NCBI GenBank assembly: GCA_030533445.1
Contig: CM060080.1
Span: 25,098,052 to 25,162,051, forward strand
DNA from: Cyprinodon diabolis
Taxonomy: Eukaryota; Chordata; Actinopteri; Cyprinodontiformes; Cyprinodontidae
Length of the DNA stretch: 64,000 nucleotides
Direction: 5' to 3'
Positions within the stretch are counted from its first letter, which is position 1. Every line of letters begins with the position of its first letter. Shown piece by piece: positions 43,797 through 57,712 of this stretch. Made by a program: the position numbers and the translations under genes. The notes under the pieces were generated by a model that saw only the letters and a program-made list of their open reading frames with translations, was not told the DNA's origin and ran no database searches.

Positions 43797-46700
43797 ATCC
43801 TACTGCCGTCATTTATGCATTTAGCACAAATCAGTGTCCCATATCTGGCACCAGAATTCCTACAGTAAAAATCGCAATGGTATCTTTCAGATTTTTTAAC
43901 TGTGGCTGCTGCTGATGACATGCCAACAGTCCAGTGGAGCAATTGCAGTCAATCTGTGCATGCTGCATAGAGCAATACTGGGCTCACACTGATTTGTTTG
44001 CTCTCCAGACTCTGATTGGAGTGTGAAATAATTGCTAGTTTTAAAGTGTTTGCTGCTCCACCCGTTTGCTGGATCCCATCACCCTTAAAACTGAGACTAA
44101 ATTATAGACATGCAAGCTATTCACTCAACCTCCTTTTGCACTTCAACGCCGTTAATTGCACTGCTGCTACTCTCCCACCCTCCCATTTTAATTTGCAGGT
44201 GATGGTGGCGGCCTTATCCAGGCACTTGCATTGAAAACTTGTTAGCCTCACGCTAAACTGAAAATATATGTTTGGTAACGGTTTAATTTAGTGGATTTCA
44301 CATATTTGGAATGGACATTTTTTAGGTGAATTACAGAAAAGATTTCCCAGACTTTGCCCAGTCTATGCTGTTTAACAAGGCACCATGCAGGGAAATGTTC
44401 TTGCTGCATTCATGCTCATGTTCAAAATAGGACAAAAGGTTGCAAAACACATATAATGGCTTTATTTTCTAATTGAAAATATTAGTAATTGTGTAACATC
44501 AATGCTAATGAGATAATACCTTCTTTATTCAAAGGACACTGACAAGTTTCAGTGGCATTCACCTTAATGAAACATTTAAAACTCATTGAAAAAACATTTG
44601 AAACATATAATTATTAGAACGTATTACTGCAACCACTGCTAATTATTTATAATCTCCAGCATCACATTACTATTTTAAAGACTACACTTTATTTGCTTTT
44701 AAAAATATTTAGACTTTCTTTTCTACAAAATTAAGAATTTTCAGTTATTGCATTTTGCAGCTACTATCCTTTATTAATTGCTTCTTATTAGTTAAAATAA
44801 TGGAACTGTTGTCATTTATTTTTTGTCTTCCATCAAACTGGATGTTTTACTGCTTAAAATGTATAATGATCCAAGTTTTTATAAACAAGATTCTGGCCCT
44901 TAAGCTTTCAATAATGTTAAATGTTGAAAGTCTGACAGGCTTGTTCTCTTTTTATAGTGATATTCCCAGCCTAAAGAAAAAAAAGAATGATTTCTTTATA
45001 GACACACTTTACTGCTAATGTTGCATGTCCAAGTCACTTAAAACTATCCTGTTAAGTAGCCTCATATTGCAGGGTTTTCTCTACTTGTTATTAATTGTAG
45101 CACATTGCCACAGCAACATAAAAGCTGGTACATATTCAGAATGAATAAACATGTTAAAACAATGGAAAGCAAATGATACAGCTTACTGTGTGCTTGATTT
45201 ACCGAGGAAATATGACAAAGAGTGAAATAATTCCAGGTAGGACTGAGAGATAAATGGATTTGATCATTTAGTCAAATTTTTGTTTATGAAGATTTAATTC
45301 TTTAGAAAATCTGCCTTTTGTTTTCGGCACCAATCATTCCCGAGGCTTCCATTGCTTGGGGTGACATCAGTTCATCACTGTTTGTTCTAGGATGTGTACT
45401 CACGACTGGTACACTAGCTCACTGTTTGAAACCCCAAACTGCAAACATTTAGTGTGTTACCTGTTGATTGTTTTACAAACATGTTTCACAGCTAGAATTT
45501 AAATTAAAGCTAGTCTTTTAAATTAAAGTCACCTTCCAGAAGGTTTTTTATTATGATATTCATGTTTGGAAAAAAAAAAGCTATTCATCAGATTTCGTAC
45601 AAACAAATTTGAGATTTGATTTTTAAGCCATATTGCCCAGACCTTGTTCCAGACATGAATACTTTTGCATTGCACTGCAAAAGAAAAGATTTGCTTTCAT
45701 TTATCAACTGTCTACTTAAAGTTGCAAATGGTAAGATGAACTTTAAACTTTATTGCCATTCTTGGAGAAGATGTGTGAATTACTATTATAGTGCCACTCC
45801 TGCATAAAGCCACTATTAAGGCTACTGAATATTGAACCTGCTAATAATTTACCTGCATGTTTGGATTATGACTACAGTAGGAAAAGGTCTGACCAAGACT
45901 TGCAACCAAGTAAGGATCTGTAGCTTGGTTTAATTGTGATCCCCTTATTAAAAGTAACCAAGTTTCCATTTGGAAGTATGCAGCAATGATTATGAATTTT
46001 ATCATCCACTTATTCTGTATTTGTTTGTTTTATCCACTATTTGTATTTTGTAGAGGCCGGACTAGCAAACGAAGAACACAAGCACATGCAGTTTTTCATT
46101 ACATGATGGAATTTCAAAGCAAAACTTCTCCTTGTCCTAACAAGCACATTAGACTGTTTTCTGGAATAATCTCTGACATACTTACATGCCTGAAAATGCT
46201 TATCATGTGACCACTGACTGCTAACATCACCGGATTGGATACTAAAGATGTTGCAAATAGCTCAATAAAGCCTAATGTAGCAGAAGCTTGCCTCCTTATC
46301 CTGCTAATTTGTATTTATCTGTAAAGCCAGAGATGATGGAGAACATTAAATCTATCAACTTGGTTTAAACAAAAATCTTAACACCTACAGATATAAAAAT
46401 TTTATGCAAGTCCAGGCGGCTCTGTTTGTTTTCCTCAGCAACAGCGATGTGTAAATCAACAAAGGATTTTGTTGACTGATAATAGCAATCAAGGAGCAAA
46501 TATGGTGATATATGATTGTTTCCATTCGCTTCTGGCTCTGCCTGTGCGGTCTGAGGGCATGTGCACACAGAGGCGTTTTACAAGAATGCACTTTTCTTTT
46601 TTTTTTTTTTTACAACTCTGTGGCTCATCTTTTTAGATTTAAATAGTGGTGAAATCATTAAGAAAATGTGCTTTTTATATGTTGCTTCCTCTGCAGCTGG

Positions 46701-47859
46701 TTTGGTAAAGTTTCCAAATTAACTTAAACTTTGCAGTATGCCTTGTAGAAGATTATAAAAACCATAAACAAAGCAATATGTTGTATAAGAAAGGCGTTGT
46801 ATTCCCTAAACAATATGTTTTTTTATGTAATTGAATAGACAAATTATTTGAAAAACTAAAGCCAAGTTTAAATTGAATTCTATGATGAGAAAAAAGAGAA
46901 AAAAAACTCTTAAAGCTTAAAATTAAAGGGGGGCTCAGCAGAAGAGCTTATGAGTTTAAAGTTGACAATATGAACAGTTGCAATCAGACACAATTATTAT
47001 CCCATTTTAGAGAGGATATGATGCCTTTTTCATATCAAATTTAAAAGTTATATATAAAGTATTTTAAAACAAAAATGCAAAGGAATACATATGGCATCTC
47101 TACAACAGATTGTAGGGATAGGAAAATGAACAAAAAAAAATCCTAGGATCTATAAAACTAATAAAGGTAGAATTTAAACTATTAACTAAAAACCTCTAAT
47201 TAGACCTCTACTAACCAGAAATCTGTTTGTTTTTTTTTCACTTTTTTTGATAATTTATTTCCTTCCTTTAACTATGGCATTTCCATCAGACTGCCATAAT
47301 TTTCAAATCCAGCCTGAAGAACTTATTGGAAAGTGGAAATTTATATTTTTCACTCCAGTTTTAGGAGAGCTCCCCAAGCTGGGCAGGAATTCAAGTTGTG
47401 TGACAGACAGCTACATTTTATATCTACAAAAGTAATGAACAAAATGACCAACATCACAAAGGTGAAAAAATGTTGGAGCAGCAAAATGTTCGGTACCCTC
47501 CACCGCGTACAACAACACAGTCCACTTAATTTTCCAGACACCTCACTTTCTGTAAAAATAGTCAACTTTTAGCCTCAGAACAGGTTCCACATGTCCTGCC
47601 CCACCCGTGTCAGGTCAGTTGCAGGCCGCCTTACGCGCGTTTGTGAAAAGCAAAGCCTTCTGCATAAGTGGTAACAGCTTTGAGCTCCACTTCAAGTTCT
47701 TCTAAATTCCACTGTGGGAATGTGCAAAAGGTCCAAGTGGAGTGGAGCAGAACAGAACCAAACATTGTTGCTTCTTATTTTAAAGGTAAAAGATGGAGAG
47801 CACATCTATGGATGATGTCATTTGGAGGAGTCGGAGAATGTGGAATGGTTCTCTAGCCC

Positions 47860-48180
47860 TTGACTCTGGCTGGACCAATCATAGCGTGGGGGGTGGGACG
47901 ATGCGTCTCTCTCAATGCCTTTCTGCTAGCATAACAGCAAGATGGCGGCCGCAACTATTTTATTATTGCCCTTTCTGATGTCCTAAGTGAGACATCAGAA
48001 AGGGCATCTTTATATGACATTAGTTCTAAAAAAAGGTGTTTAATATTGATATTTTCGGCTTGAAATGTTTTATGGACCACAAAATTACAGAAAACGGAGT
48101 GGGTTGGTTGCAGTTTTCATGTCACATCCGTAGTTATCTGATTGGCTGTAATGAATCACCATTTTAGTCCCGCCTTTGAA
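47860..48180. promoter_or_regulatory. Promoter-like island inside sipa1l1 intron 1
   Basis: Contains GGACCAATCA (CCAAT box) at about 47871-47880, GGTGGGACG, CAAGATGGCGGCCGC (YY1-type) at 47938-47952, and in reverse sense TGATTGGCTG and GTCCCGCCT near 48140-48175. The inverted layout (CCAATCA..GGGAC / GTCCCG and ATTGG) hints that it may be a transposon rather than a host promoter. No coding exon follows. Confidence 0.35.
47968..48005. repeat. Perfect 15-bp hairpin, 8-nt loop
   Basis: GCCCTTTCTGATGTC (47968-47982), loop CTAAGTGA, exact complement 47991-48005. It lies about 15 bp past the YY1-type motif. Confidence 0.95.
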
Positions 48181-51100
48181 ATCCAGATCTACTAGCTCTT
48201 TACCAGGTTGATATGACATGTTTATGTTGTATCAGTCTGGATGGCTAATGGTTCACATTAAATGCCATAATTACACAGTTGCTCCATGAGGTGTTCGTGG
48301 GCAGAGGAAAACTACTGGATATGGAATTTTGGGGTCACGTCCTCATCTTCCACACTGAAGGGTGTTATGATTAGTATGACCTGATAGCTTTATGATGCTT
48401 TAGTTTGTAGAGAAAATGTTGGATATTTGAGTTTTCAGTCAGGGATAATCAACATAAATGTATTCAGTTAGAACTCCTATCTTTGCCAGTCTTGATATTT
48501 GCACATTCTGTCACAGCTAAAGTGGTTTATAGTCAACCGCTGTTTGGGAACTTCTTGGGCAACTGTCCCCCATCTATTTCACACAGGGCTTTGGATTAGT
48601 TTTGGTTTTTTATTATGCCTTATTTTTGTTATACCATGCAACACTTACACATTTACTCTTCCATAAACATCCACAGCCACAGAACTACATGCAATACTTT
48701 GTTAGTTAATTGTTTCTTTTGCTTCTTGATTTGCGGCTGAAATGAGTCTCTTTTCCCTTTTTTTATCATGACCTCACAAGACTGGTTGTTACTCTTCTAA
48801 ATCTTGTCTTTTCTTTTTTTATTTGCATCTAGTTTTATTTTAAACACTAGGTTCTTTTAGCATCTTGAAAAGAACAGAATGTGCTATTTAAGATTAAACG
48901 ATGTTATCTTCCATCAGTTAGCAGGAATTGTTTTCATAAGCTGCTCTTCTTTATTGATGTTGTTTTGCAGAATTTGGTACTCTGATTTTGTCTTTTTGTT
49001 TTAACCTGTACCTGTGTCTCTACAGCAATATGTCTCTAATGGAGTCTTAGGAGTCTGTGTCAGACAGAGGGAAAGTGCAGCCTAAAGCAGACCTCCGGTT
49101 TTTAACCGCAGCGTTGAACTGGTGCAGTTCAGCAGTTCGACAGCCAGCTCATTGGAATTTTTAACATTCCTCTGCAGGCAGCGGCACACTGCTTCTCCTC
49201 TAATGCTTTCCTTAAATGCAACTTCTTCTGCTGAGGAGGGTTTATCTGAATCTAAATCAGCCAAGGCTCATTGTTTTTGGTTAATCTTCTCACAGAGCAG
49301 AAGGCTGTCAAAGTAAGACATATGGCTGCTGACTTTTTTTTTACTGGTAGGTTCTGACAGTCTGTCATCAGCCATTAGGGGGCAGAAACTGTGGTTCTTC
49401 TGTAGTCTACATACAGAGACCACCTAAGCTGATCACTGTGCAATTAGCTTTTATTGGAGCTAAAAGGCCCTCTTGAAAACTAACAAAGGCACTCATGGCG
49501 AACCGGTGCTCCACCCAGATAATTAGAAATAGTTTCACAGGTTTTCTATCACTGACTTGACTGTCAAGTGTTTGAAGTCTCTATTTTTCCTTGTTCTTTC
49601 CCATGTGAAACCGAGTTGCAGTGGTTTTTAGATGAAAGGAGGACAAGGATACTCTGCTGGTTATGATGGCAATGAATATACGCTGGCACTCGTTCCAGAA
49701 TGGTTTCCTTGTGTAAAATATGCCTCGCCAGTTAGTAAGGTCTGCCCTCCACTTGCTGCTGCAGAGACAGACAGGCTCAGAGATGGCCAGATAAAAGCAG
49801 CAGCAGAAAATCACCAAAACAATTCTCACCATAAATCATAATATTAGTGGTTCCAGATACAGCCTGTATTACACTGACCTTGTTTGCAGATGGACTAAAT
49901 GGTAACTTTATTGTATATTGGTATAAAGTGATGGCTCCACATATAGACACAAGCAGATAACGCCCATTTGTCCTGTAAAGTTTATGTTTATACATAATAT
50001 CTGTGTGCTGACAGGCTCAGAGGGTAAGGAAATTAAATTCCAAGTCAAATTCCTTGATGGTGCAGACATTCATCATGCTCAAAAAAGCGCTACACTCCTG
50101 TCTTAGTTATTGCCCAAACATGCCCAACTTCTCCTCCGATCACACAGGTATTCATCACTTCCTCCTCTGAAATTCTAGGATCCCGACTCGCGGTTAGATG
50201 CCGCTTGTGTTGTTTATCTGCCAACATGCCTCAGCCCCCACCCCCCCCCTACCCCGTGTGAGTAGTTTGTTACCAAATGTAAGAACAGGAGGAGAAGGCA
50301 GACAAGAGATGGAGAAAAGAAGAAAAGATAAATAAGTCAGACAGATTGAGGGAGTAGGAAATGGTTGCGATTCTGCTATGCTTCTGTGTATCTATGGTGA
50401 ACCTCAGTTTACTTCTCTTAGCCCTCCCCGCATGATGGGAAAGGGATTTCATTAGGAGTCATTTGATTTCTTGTATTGCATCTACCAGTTATGTTGCGAA
50501 AAAAGAGGGTTGTGTAACCAAACAGCTGACCATTTTACATTTTTCATCTGGTATCTTCCACCCTTCCCTTCTTCCTACTATGAGTTGTCCAATTACAGAC
50601 ATTGAGAAATATCAAGGTTTTAGCAGTGACTCTATGGTATAAGGTCATTTCAACCTGATGCCAGAGAACTAGTGCTGCATGGAATATTCCCCCTTTTATG
50701 GTCACTATTGTAGGAGACTGAATATCCTAACAGCGTTTTTAAACTAGTCAATGCTACGTCTGCACTAACATCAGGTGCTCCAGTCTTTCATGATTAAGAA
50801 AGAGCTGAGCCATAAAGCAAGGCTTTGGACACACTAGTCCATTTATATTCCAGCCCTGTCCTGTGGTTGCTTATATGAGAAACAGATCAACAAAACAAGA
50901 ACCTGGTTACCAACCTCTGAATGAGCTTCCTTCATATTGTGGCTGAGCTCAGCCTTAGAGACAAAGTGAGGAGTTATTTTGGGAAGGTTTGAAATGAAGC
51001 TGCTCTTCTAAGGAGACAGTTGAGGTGGATAAGGCTTCTGGTCAGGATTGAGTTTTTTCTTCTCTGGAAGGAGGCGTAAAGTAAAGAATTTTAGAACTAT

Positions 51101-52668
51101 GTCAGTCATCCGGGTCATGGTAACCACAACACCCTTCTGTTCTGGGAAGTCCTTGGGATCCTCCAGAATGACCCTGAGTGTTGCTGGGAGGAGCAATTGT
51201 TTGTTTGTTTATTTGTTTGCCCCTTAGAAATACTAACCCAGGGTAGATGGTTAATGCTTAAACAAAAAACAGTTCCTGTGCACTGTAGCTCAGCTCGCTG
51301 AATGAAGTCTACGATACTTTTGCTTCAAAAAATGATACATTTAGCTGTTATTTTAAAGGGTTTCCAGATGCGCCCATGAGTTAGTAAGCTTTGTATGTTT
51401 ATCAGCCGAAACAAGGCTCTACTAGAGCAGGTTGCCGGATGGATTAAGCAACTAGTATCAGATTCTATATTTTTTGCTATCAGTAGGTTACAAAAAACAC
51501 ACCTAGCTGGAGCCATTTAAACAAATGAAAACAATTTTTTCTAAAGATTTTAGCAGTAATCGGAATTAATTATGCTTTTCTTTTAAAACAGAAAAGCACT
51601 TTACATTTTTTTTTTTCTCCAATGAAAAATTTCAAATTATAATGTTTTTGTTCTAATTTAACATTTTTTGTCAATCTTTTACAGACCCAGGCTTCCTTCC
51701 TACTTATTGAACTTTGTTTTCTTGAACTTAATCTGGTGCAGGCTTTGCTCACCAAGCTTTTAATTCATCTTGTCTTCCTGGCAAGCCTCATGTACACAGC
51801 TGAAGTGAGGTTCCCTAGCCAAGCAAATTTCAAAGATCTCAGTGTTTTGGAATGGGGCCCCAGTTTTGGTCGAGCCAGCACAGAGGGACCTTTGTGCCTG
51901 CCCAACAGACCAGTCGGTCCTCAGAGGTTAGAAAGATTTAGAGCCAGGGACGGCCACTGGACTAAATGGTAGGGTGTTTGATTGAAAGCCAATGGTGTCA
52001 GGCAAACAGCCCCTTATCCTATTCAAGCACGCGGTAATTACAAGCTTGTAGGCAATCCCTTGAATCTTTTGTCAAAGCTTTGGTAACACTTGCCCAGTGT
52101 GCTGGGAAATCTTGTTCCTGCTCTGTTTGAAAACCCAGAATGAAGACTCTTTTAGCTGCACCATGTTGAGCCTTTATCTTTTAGACAAAAAGCAGCCAAG
52201 CCAGCTCAGAAAAAAAAACATTTCACCACTGTGGGACCGTGGGTTAAATTACACTTTATTGATGATTTAGGTTCTCACTTCTGATTCAGGGTGTGATTCA
52301 TCTATCCAGCTGATTTACTCCCATCTTTCTTTCTCCTTTAGTTCCCTGTAATTTGTGTGTTGATGTCACAAGAGGCTAAAAAGGCGCCCTGAGAAACACA
52401 CAGACCGATGAACATATGAGGAGTCATCTGTGGCTCACGCTGTACCATGACTGGAGTTACAGCAAAGCCCCCAATTAGAGAAATGTGAATGAATCCAGTC
52501 AACAGGCGGAGGCAGTCTGGGCATGTTCTGCAAACCTTTGAAGAAAAATAGCTTGAACAGATACAGCTGACAGGATGAGTTGGAATAAGGTCATTTTATA
52601 CTGAGGATCATTTGTTTTCATCTTTTTTCTATCTGCCTATTTTCATCGGTTTCCTCTTCATAATTCCT

Positions 52669-53149
52669 CAGAGTCCTGCACTGGGTCGGGTATCCGTATA
52701 AAACGTAAAAAAAAAAAAAATCATATCATGAGCGCGGGCATGGGTATATGTGAACAAAATCTGAGAATCATAGTTACAGCATGAAAAAAAACGTATTTAT
52801 ATATTTTTTTATTTATTAACTCTACCTCTTAAAAGATAAATTGATTCAAGAATATCCAGATAACTGTATTTTTAAAGCAATGAGGCAAACCTTCTTACTT
52901 CATCCAATTTAAAGCTGTTAATCTGTGAGTGCAGCTTGTGCATAAGTTAATGCTCTTTTCTGTTATTATAAATGGCTGTGTGTATACTTTGTGATCATGG
53001 GTCGGGTCGCACTTTATTATTAACGGGTCTGTGCGGTCCTGGATGGGTTTTAAATGGGGATAATTGTGGGAATGGGTCGGGTCTTGGTTCTGAACTCTAC
53101 GGATACGGGTGGATACAGTTTGGTAAAATCAGACCTGTGCAGGACTCTA
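52669..53149. mobile_element. Candidate hAT-type non-autonomous element
   Basis: Begins CAGAGTCCTGCACTGGGTCGGG and ends ..CCTGTGCAGGACTCT, an inverted repeat of about 13 bp, with GGGTCGGGT-type subterminal repeats on both sides (52683, 52996, 53074). The flanks resemble each other only weakly (5 of 8), so the target duplication is decayed or misplaced. Confidence 0.6.
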
Positions 53150-53200
53150 ACTCCCTGATCTCAAAACATGTCAAACCAAATTAAAATAAAAAGGATTAAT

Positions 53201-53231
53201 TTGTAGTGTGAATTATATTTTCACACTACAA
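53201..53231. repeat. Perfect 12-bp hairpin, 7-nt loop
   Basis: TTGTAGTGTGAA (53201-53212), loop TTATATT, exact complement 53220-53231. Confidence 0.9.
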
Positions 53232-55865
53232 TTTAGTCTCTCCTTCACATATTTACCTTGTTACATGCAGATAATCCTCTCTTTGTAGGGTACCTGATTA
53301 ACTATTTATACTGTTGGTTAAAAGTTTACATACCAGCATCATCATATGCATTCTGCTCTTTAGTTTATAACCTTAAAAGATTACACCTCAACCAACTTTA
53401 CTGATTTATTATTAAAAGAGCCTCAGATCTCCAAATGTAAATTTAGTTTACATGCTGGTTTAAGTTTAAACCTATGCCCCCAACAGTTATTTAGATATAT
53501 GTCCCTGAGCAAGTGTTAAAAAGGAGAGCTACTTCTAGTTCACTGAATTAGACTGTTCCAGTAACTTCAATGAACTGGGGTGTATTGGATTGACCCCATA
53601 GGTATTCAGACTGCTTTTGAAAACTCATGTAGTAAGAATGATTTCTCTTAGAGGCTCTTCCACCTCAGTACCGTGACAGGATGCCACCTCTGCATTGAAT
53701 CCAGATGTGAAACCTGGTATGTAATGATGCTGTTAACTAAAAGAGTTTGCATTGATTTAAAAATATGTGGTAAGAGAAAATTAGAGTTGTTCTAGCGGTA
53801 CTTTTGTATAATTTCTTCCTGAATAAGAACAGTTTAAATGCATTTTAGAAATCTGATCAGAGCGTTGTATCTTAATAGATAAAAATATCTGAATTATATT
53901 AGGAACATAAAATATAGACAAGTAATGTCATGAAAGTTTAACTATCATTAAATCTGACACAACATGAAGACAACTTGCCTGTTCAGATTTCAGACCATTT
54001 TTATTTCACAGTGGGTTGGTTCTGCTCGTAAGTTTCTCCTTGCAGACGGCTTCATGTGAGAACGAGGGGTAATGCTGTGGGACTGGACCTTCAATTTCAT
54101 TTATATTCTGATTATTTGCTCACCTAGATTAAAAGGAGATGCAAACGTTTTTTTTTTAGTTTTTTTTTTTTTCGTTTCTTGACCCTTTAAACAAAGCGGG
54201 AGCTTCAATTGAATTGTGATTATCTTCCTGCTGGACACTGATATTAAATTGTCTCCATTCTCAGTACTTTGGGAGCCTCTTACAGGATTGCTCTTTATTT
54301 AGCTCTAATCAGTTTTCCATCAACTCAACCCTGCTTCCCTATTGACCCCACAGGATGATGCTACCATCACTGTGCAGTCATTTTTTTAAGCATATAATTT
54401 TGCATGGCAAGGGGTTCTATTTGGATCTCATCATTAGACATTTGTTGGTCAATTTTGTTTTTATGTTGGTTTTTTTTTTGACTCTGGCCATTTCATTTAG
54501 TCTTCACTAAAGGACATTTATATCATTGACATGATCCAGGCCAAGCTGTGGATCTGTGCAACTCCTGCAGGGTTACCATGGACCTCTCAGCTGCTTTTAT
54601 GACTGATATTGGCCTTGCTAGGCTGTTCAGTTTTAGCTGATAAGTAAAGGAGCCTGGAGGTTTATTATTAGCTTTGTAAGCTGTCAGTATCTCAGGAAGC
54701 ATAGAGCTAATGTGAGCTTTTCCACATCAGTTTAGCCCAAACATTTGCTTGGAGTTTTCTGAAGACTGCATATCTTTGCAACATTTTGGGCTCCAGTTTC
54801 TGCTAAGCTTTTGTTTCAGTTCCACTGCAATGGGGATGGGACAGACTGGGTTTTATATTGATAAATTCAGCAGGTAACAATAGACAAGGATAAAAAGAAA
54901 ACCTAGTGAGCTAAAGGGTATTTACTATATCAGGTAACATTTGATATCGGTCTGCTGGTGATGCTTTCCCTGAGGTATTTATAAAAATTCGTCTGCACAG
55001 CAGAGCTTTGATATTCTGCTCATGCTCCCTTCACTTGACTTGTAAATTGATGTTTTATACATCAAACAAACTGATTTCTAGGGAGCACCTGACCCATATC
55101 CCAAATGTCCTCTCCAATTCTTCTCAGGCACAGTCTAGACTTTTTTTCACTTGAGAAAGATCAGTCTTTCTAAGTTCTGCTTATAATGAAATCTAAGGAT
55201 CCTACAGACTGTGAACATACAGTTGATCCTAATGTTGTGATGGAGTATGAAGGTGTCTGAGCTGAGGGCTTTCACAGTGCACTTACCGCTGATGCTTAAT
55301 GTGATCACAGACATAGCCTGGCAGGTTAGAGTAAGGGAAACAATTTAATCTCCTTCCGTGTATCAGAGCCTAATTGGCCGATTTGTCAGGCAGAGGATTG
55401 CTGCCCATTTTCAGATGACTTTTAAGAGAGACTGTGCTTTTTGGTGTAGGTAGGGCCGTTTGATCTTAACTGCAATTTAGCAAACCAATTAAGATGAGAA
55501 GACACAAGCCACAATCAGATAGACTTGGAAATCTACTGCCCGTCTGACCAAAGTTCTGTAAGGGAATATATAAGACTTTCAGAATTATTTATAAGACTTG
55601 AATTTTTCTAAGCTGCAAATTAATTTAAAATGTGTTGTATTTGGCTTTTATGTGATGAATCAAATCAACTTATGAATTGAAAATAAGGCTTGTTTTTCCA
55701 TAAAGTTTTGAGTGCATTTGTGTTCTTGTACTCTTATAACCCTAAATCAAATCCCATCCATCCAACCAGCATCATTCTGTTGGAATGAAGTTCTTCAGTG
55801 ACTCACCTTCTGACAGGCAACAACCCATAAACATAGAGAAGGAGCTGAAGCATAGTGGTTTAGAT

Positions 55866-56089
55866 CAGGTGTTCTTAACCCTGGTCTTCAGGGCCTACTG
55901 TCCTTAATGTTTTAGCCATTTCTCTACTCAAGCACAAGTGATTCAAATGATTGCATTTCCTCCCCGACAGGCCTCAAATGTTGCAAAACCTCTTAATTAC
56001 CTTTTCATTCAGGTCAGGTGTGTGGAGGCAGAGAAACACCTAAAACATGTTGGAGAGTGTGTCCTGAGGACCGGGGTTAAGAAACCTTT
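55866..56089. mobile_element. hAT-type MITE with near-perfect 8-bp duplication
   Basis: Starts CAGGTGTTCTTAACCCTGG, ends with the near-complement CCGGGGTTAAGAAACCTTT. Flanks GTTTAGAT (55858-55865) and GTTTAGAA (56090-56097) differ at one base. 224 bp, non-coding. Confidence 0.8.
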
Positions 56090-56404
56090 GTTTAGAACAT
56101 ATAAAATGGCCTAGTAAAAGTGCAGTTCTAAATTCACTTAAGAATCTGTTAGGATGTCCATACTGAGATGCTCTCAATTAAATATCAAACATAATTGCTT
56201 CCAAAAGGCATTAAGCCAAATCACTGAAAATATGTGTACATCACAATTTTATATTGTTTGCTTATTTTTTCTATCCTTTTTCTCTCACTTTGTAATAACA
56301 TATTTTTTTTTGATCAGGACCAAAAAAAACAAAAAAACAAAAAACAAAATAAGCATTATTACTTTTGCAAAGGCATTAAAACCTTAGTTGCAAAGGCACT
56401 AAAG

Positions 56405-56557
56405 CAGGCATTCCCAAAGTCGTTCCTCGAGGGCTGCTGTCCTGCAAGTTTTATAGGTTTCCTATACTACAATCATCAGAATCAGCTGTGCTAAAGCAGA
56501 GAAACCTCTAAAACCCACAGGACAGCGGCCCTCAAGGACCAACTTTGGGGATACCTG
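56405..56557. mobile_element. hAT-type MITE, short copy
   Basis: CAGGCATTCCCAAAGTCG..CCTCGAGGGC at the left, complemented by ..CAACTTTGGGGATACCTG at the right; same family as the copy at 10332 (both carry CAGAGAAACCTCTAAAACC). Flanks CACTAAAG and CATTAAAA match at 6 of 8. Confidence 0.78.
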
Positions 56558-56739
56558 CATTAAAACCTTCTTTTTGTTTTGTGTTTTAGAAAAAACAATA
56601 ACCTTCCCTTTACTTGTGTTTTTAGTCCTCCAGACCTTTTGAGTCTGATGCTGAGGCTGTCAATAGTCACTGCTGCCACCCTCTGGTTTAGAGGAGAACT
56701 GCTTGTTCCACCATAATCCAAATATCCTTATCTCTGCAA

Positions 56740-56772
56740 AGAGGTGTCCATCTTTGCATGATGGACACCTCT
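56740..56772. repeat. Perfect 13-bp hairpin, 7-nt loop
   Basis: AGAGGTGTCCATC (56740-56752), loop TTTGCAT, exact complement 56760-56772. Confidence 0.95.
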
Positions 56773-57499
56773 GATAAAAGTTTTATTAAAATCTATCCAT
56801 AACTTTTGAAGTTATCCTATACACATACAGACGGACTCTCCTAAAAAGATCACCTTCCTGGCGGAGGTAACAAACAATGTTTGCTGGTATATTTGAAAAA
56901 ATATCAGCTTTAGTTTAACATTTAATTATACTTACATTCTGATTATTTCTTTTGGGTTTATGTTTAAATTGGTTTAAAAACTGTTGCCTTATCTGAAAAG
57001 AAACAATCCTTTAACTTTTCCATATATATAGCCACTGATAGGAAATACCATGTTTGCATTTTTGGAGACATACACAGTCCTGGACCTTTTATTGTATGGT
57101 TGTTGTACTCTTGAGAAAATAATGGTAGTCTAACATTATTTCTGAAATCCTCTTGTAAAATACTTTATCATGTTAAAGACATGTTTGTAGGATTGTTCTA
57201 AACAGTAATTTTAAAAGATTTTCATTTTGGCCAAAAATCAACATTTCTGTTTTATATCCATTTATGACCACATTTTGATGCTTTTATGTGTTTACATGGA
57301 TGTAACTTGGGTAAAGAACATTTAAATTGTGAAATCATGGGTGATAAAAAAATATTTATATCAAGTTTTTAACATCTTTAACTTAATTTATTGTTAGCAG
57401 GGGAGGCTTTTATGCCAACATAAATCTACATCCAGATATTCGGTTATTTTCTCTTGTTTCCTGCCCAGTCCTAATATATATATATATTTTTTTCTTTTC

Positions 57500-57712
57500 A
57501 GGCTTCCACTTTTTAAGTGGAAACATGCCAAACCACAGTACCAGTGCAGCCAAGGAGGCATTATGCAAGTCTGAATGCTGAGGAGCTCTCCTGCCTCCTC
57601 ACTTGTTGATCCCAACAATCAAATTTACTCATGAGGTCAGTAAAGGAGCATCAAGTCCAAGAAGCAACCATGCCCATCTGCTAAGTGCCTTTAAGCCTTT
57701 GGCACTGGTGTC
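57500..57712 (+). other. sipa1l1: sipa1l1 5' UTR portion of the first coding exon
   Basis: Starts after the acceptor tttttttcttttcag (AG at 57498-57499) and runs to the ATG at 57713. Contains a 9-bp hairpin (CTTCCACTT..AAGTGGAAA region) just after the acceptor and several upstream stops. Confidence 0.65.

Larger units (their letters stand above)
29542..57499 (+). other. Inferred large sipa1l1 intron 1, about 28 kb
   Basis: No protein-coding exon could be supported anywhere in this stretch. Open frames are short and lack recognisable motifs. It contains fold-back and hAT-type elements, Tc1 and LINE traces and several perfect short hairpins (separate entries). A few non-repetitive, evenly composed blocks (about 40580-40860, 52010-52110, 52380-52560, 55260-55440) look less decayed than the rest and are candidates for regulatory elements, judged by composition only. 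Confidence 0.6.

Noticed and set aside
49082..49316. Overlapping ORFs on both strands in a slightly GC-richer stretch
   Set aside because: No domain, no splice context and no consistent reading; treated as intron.
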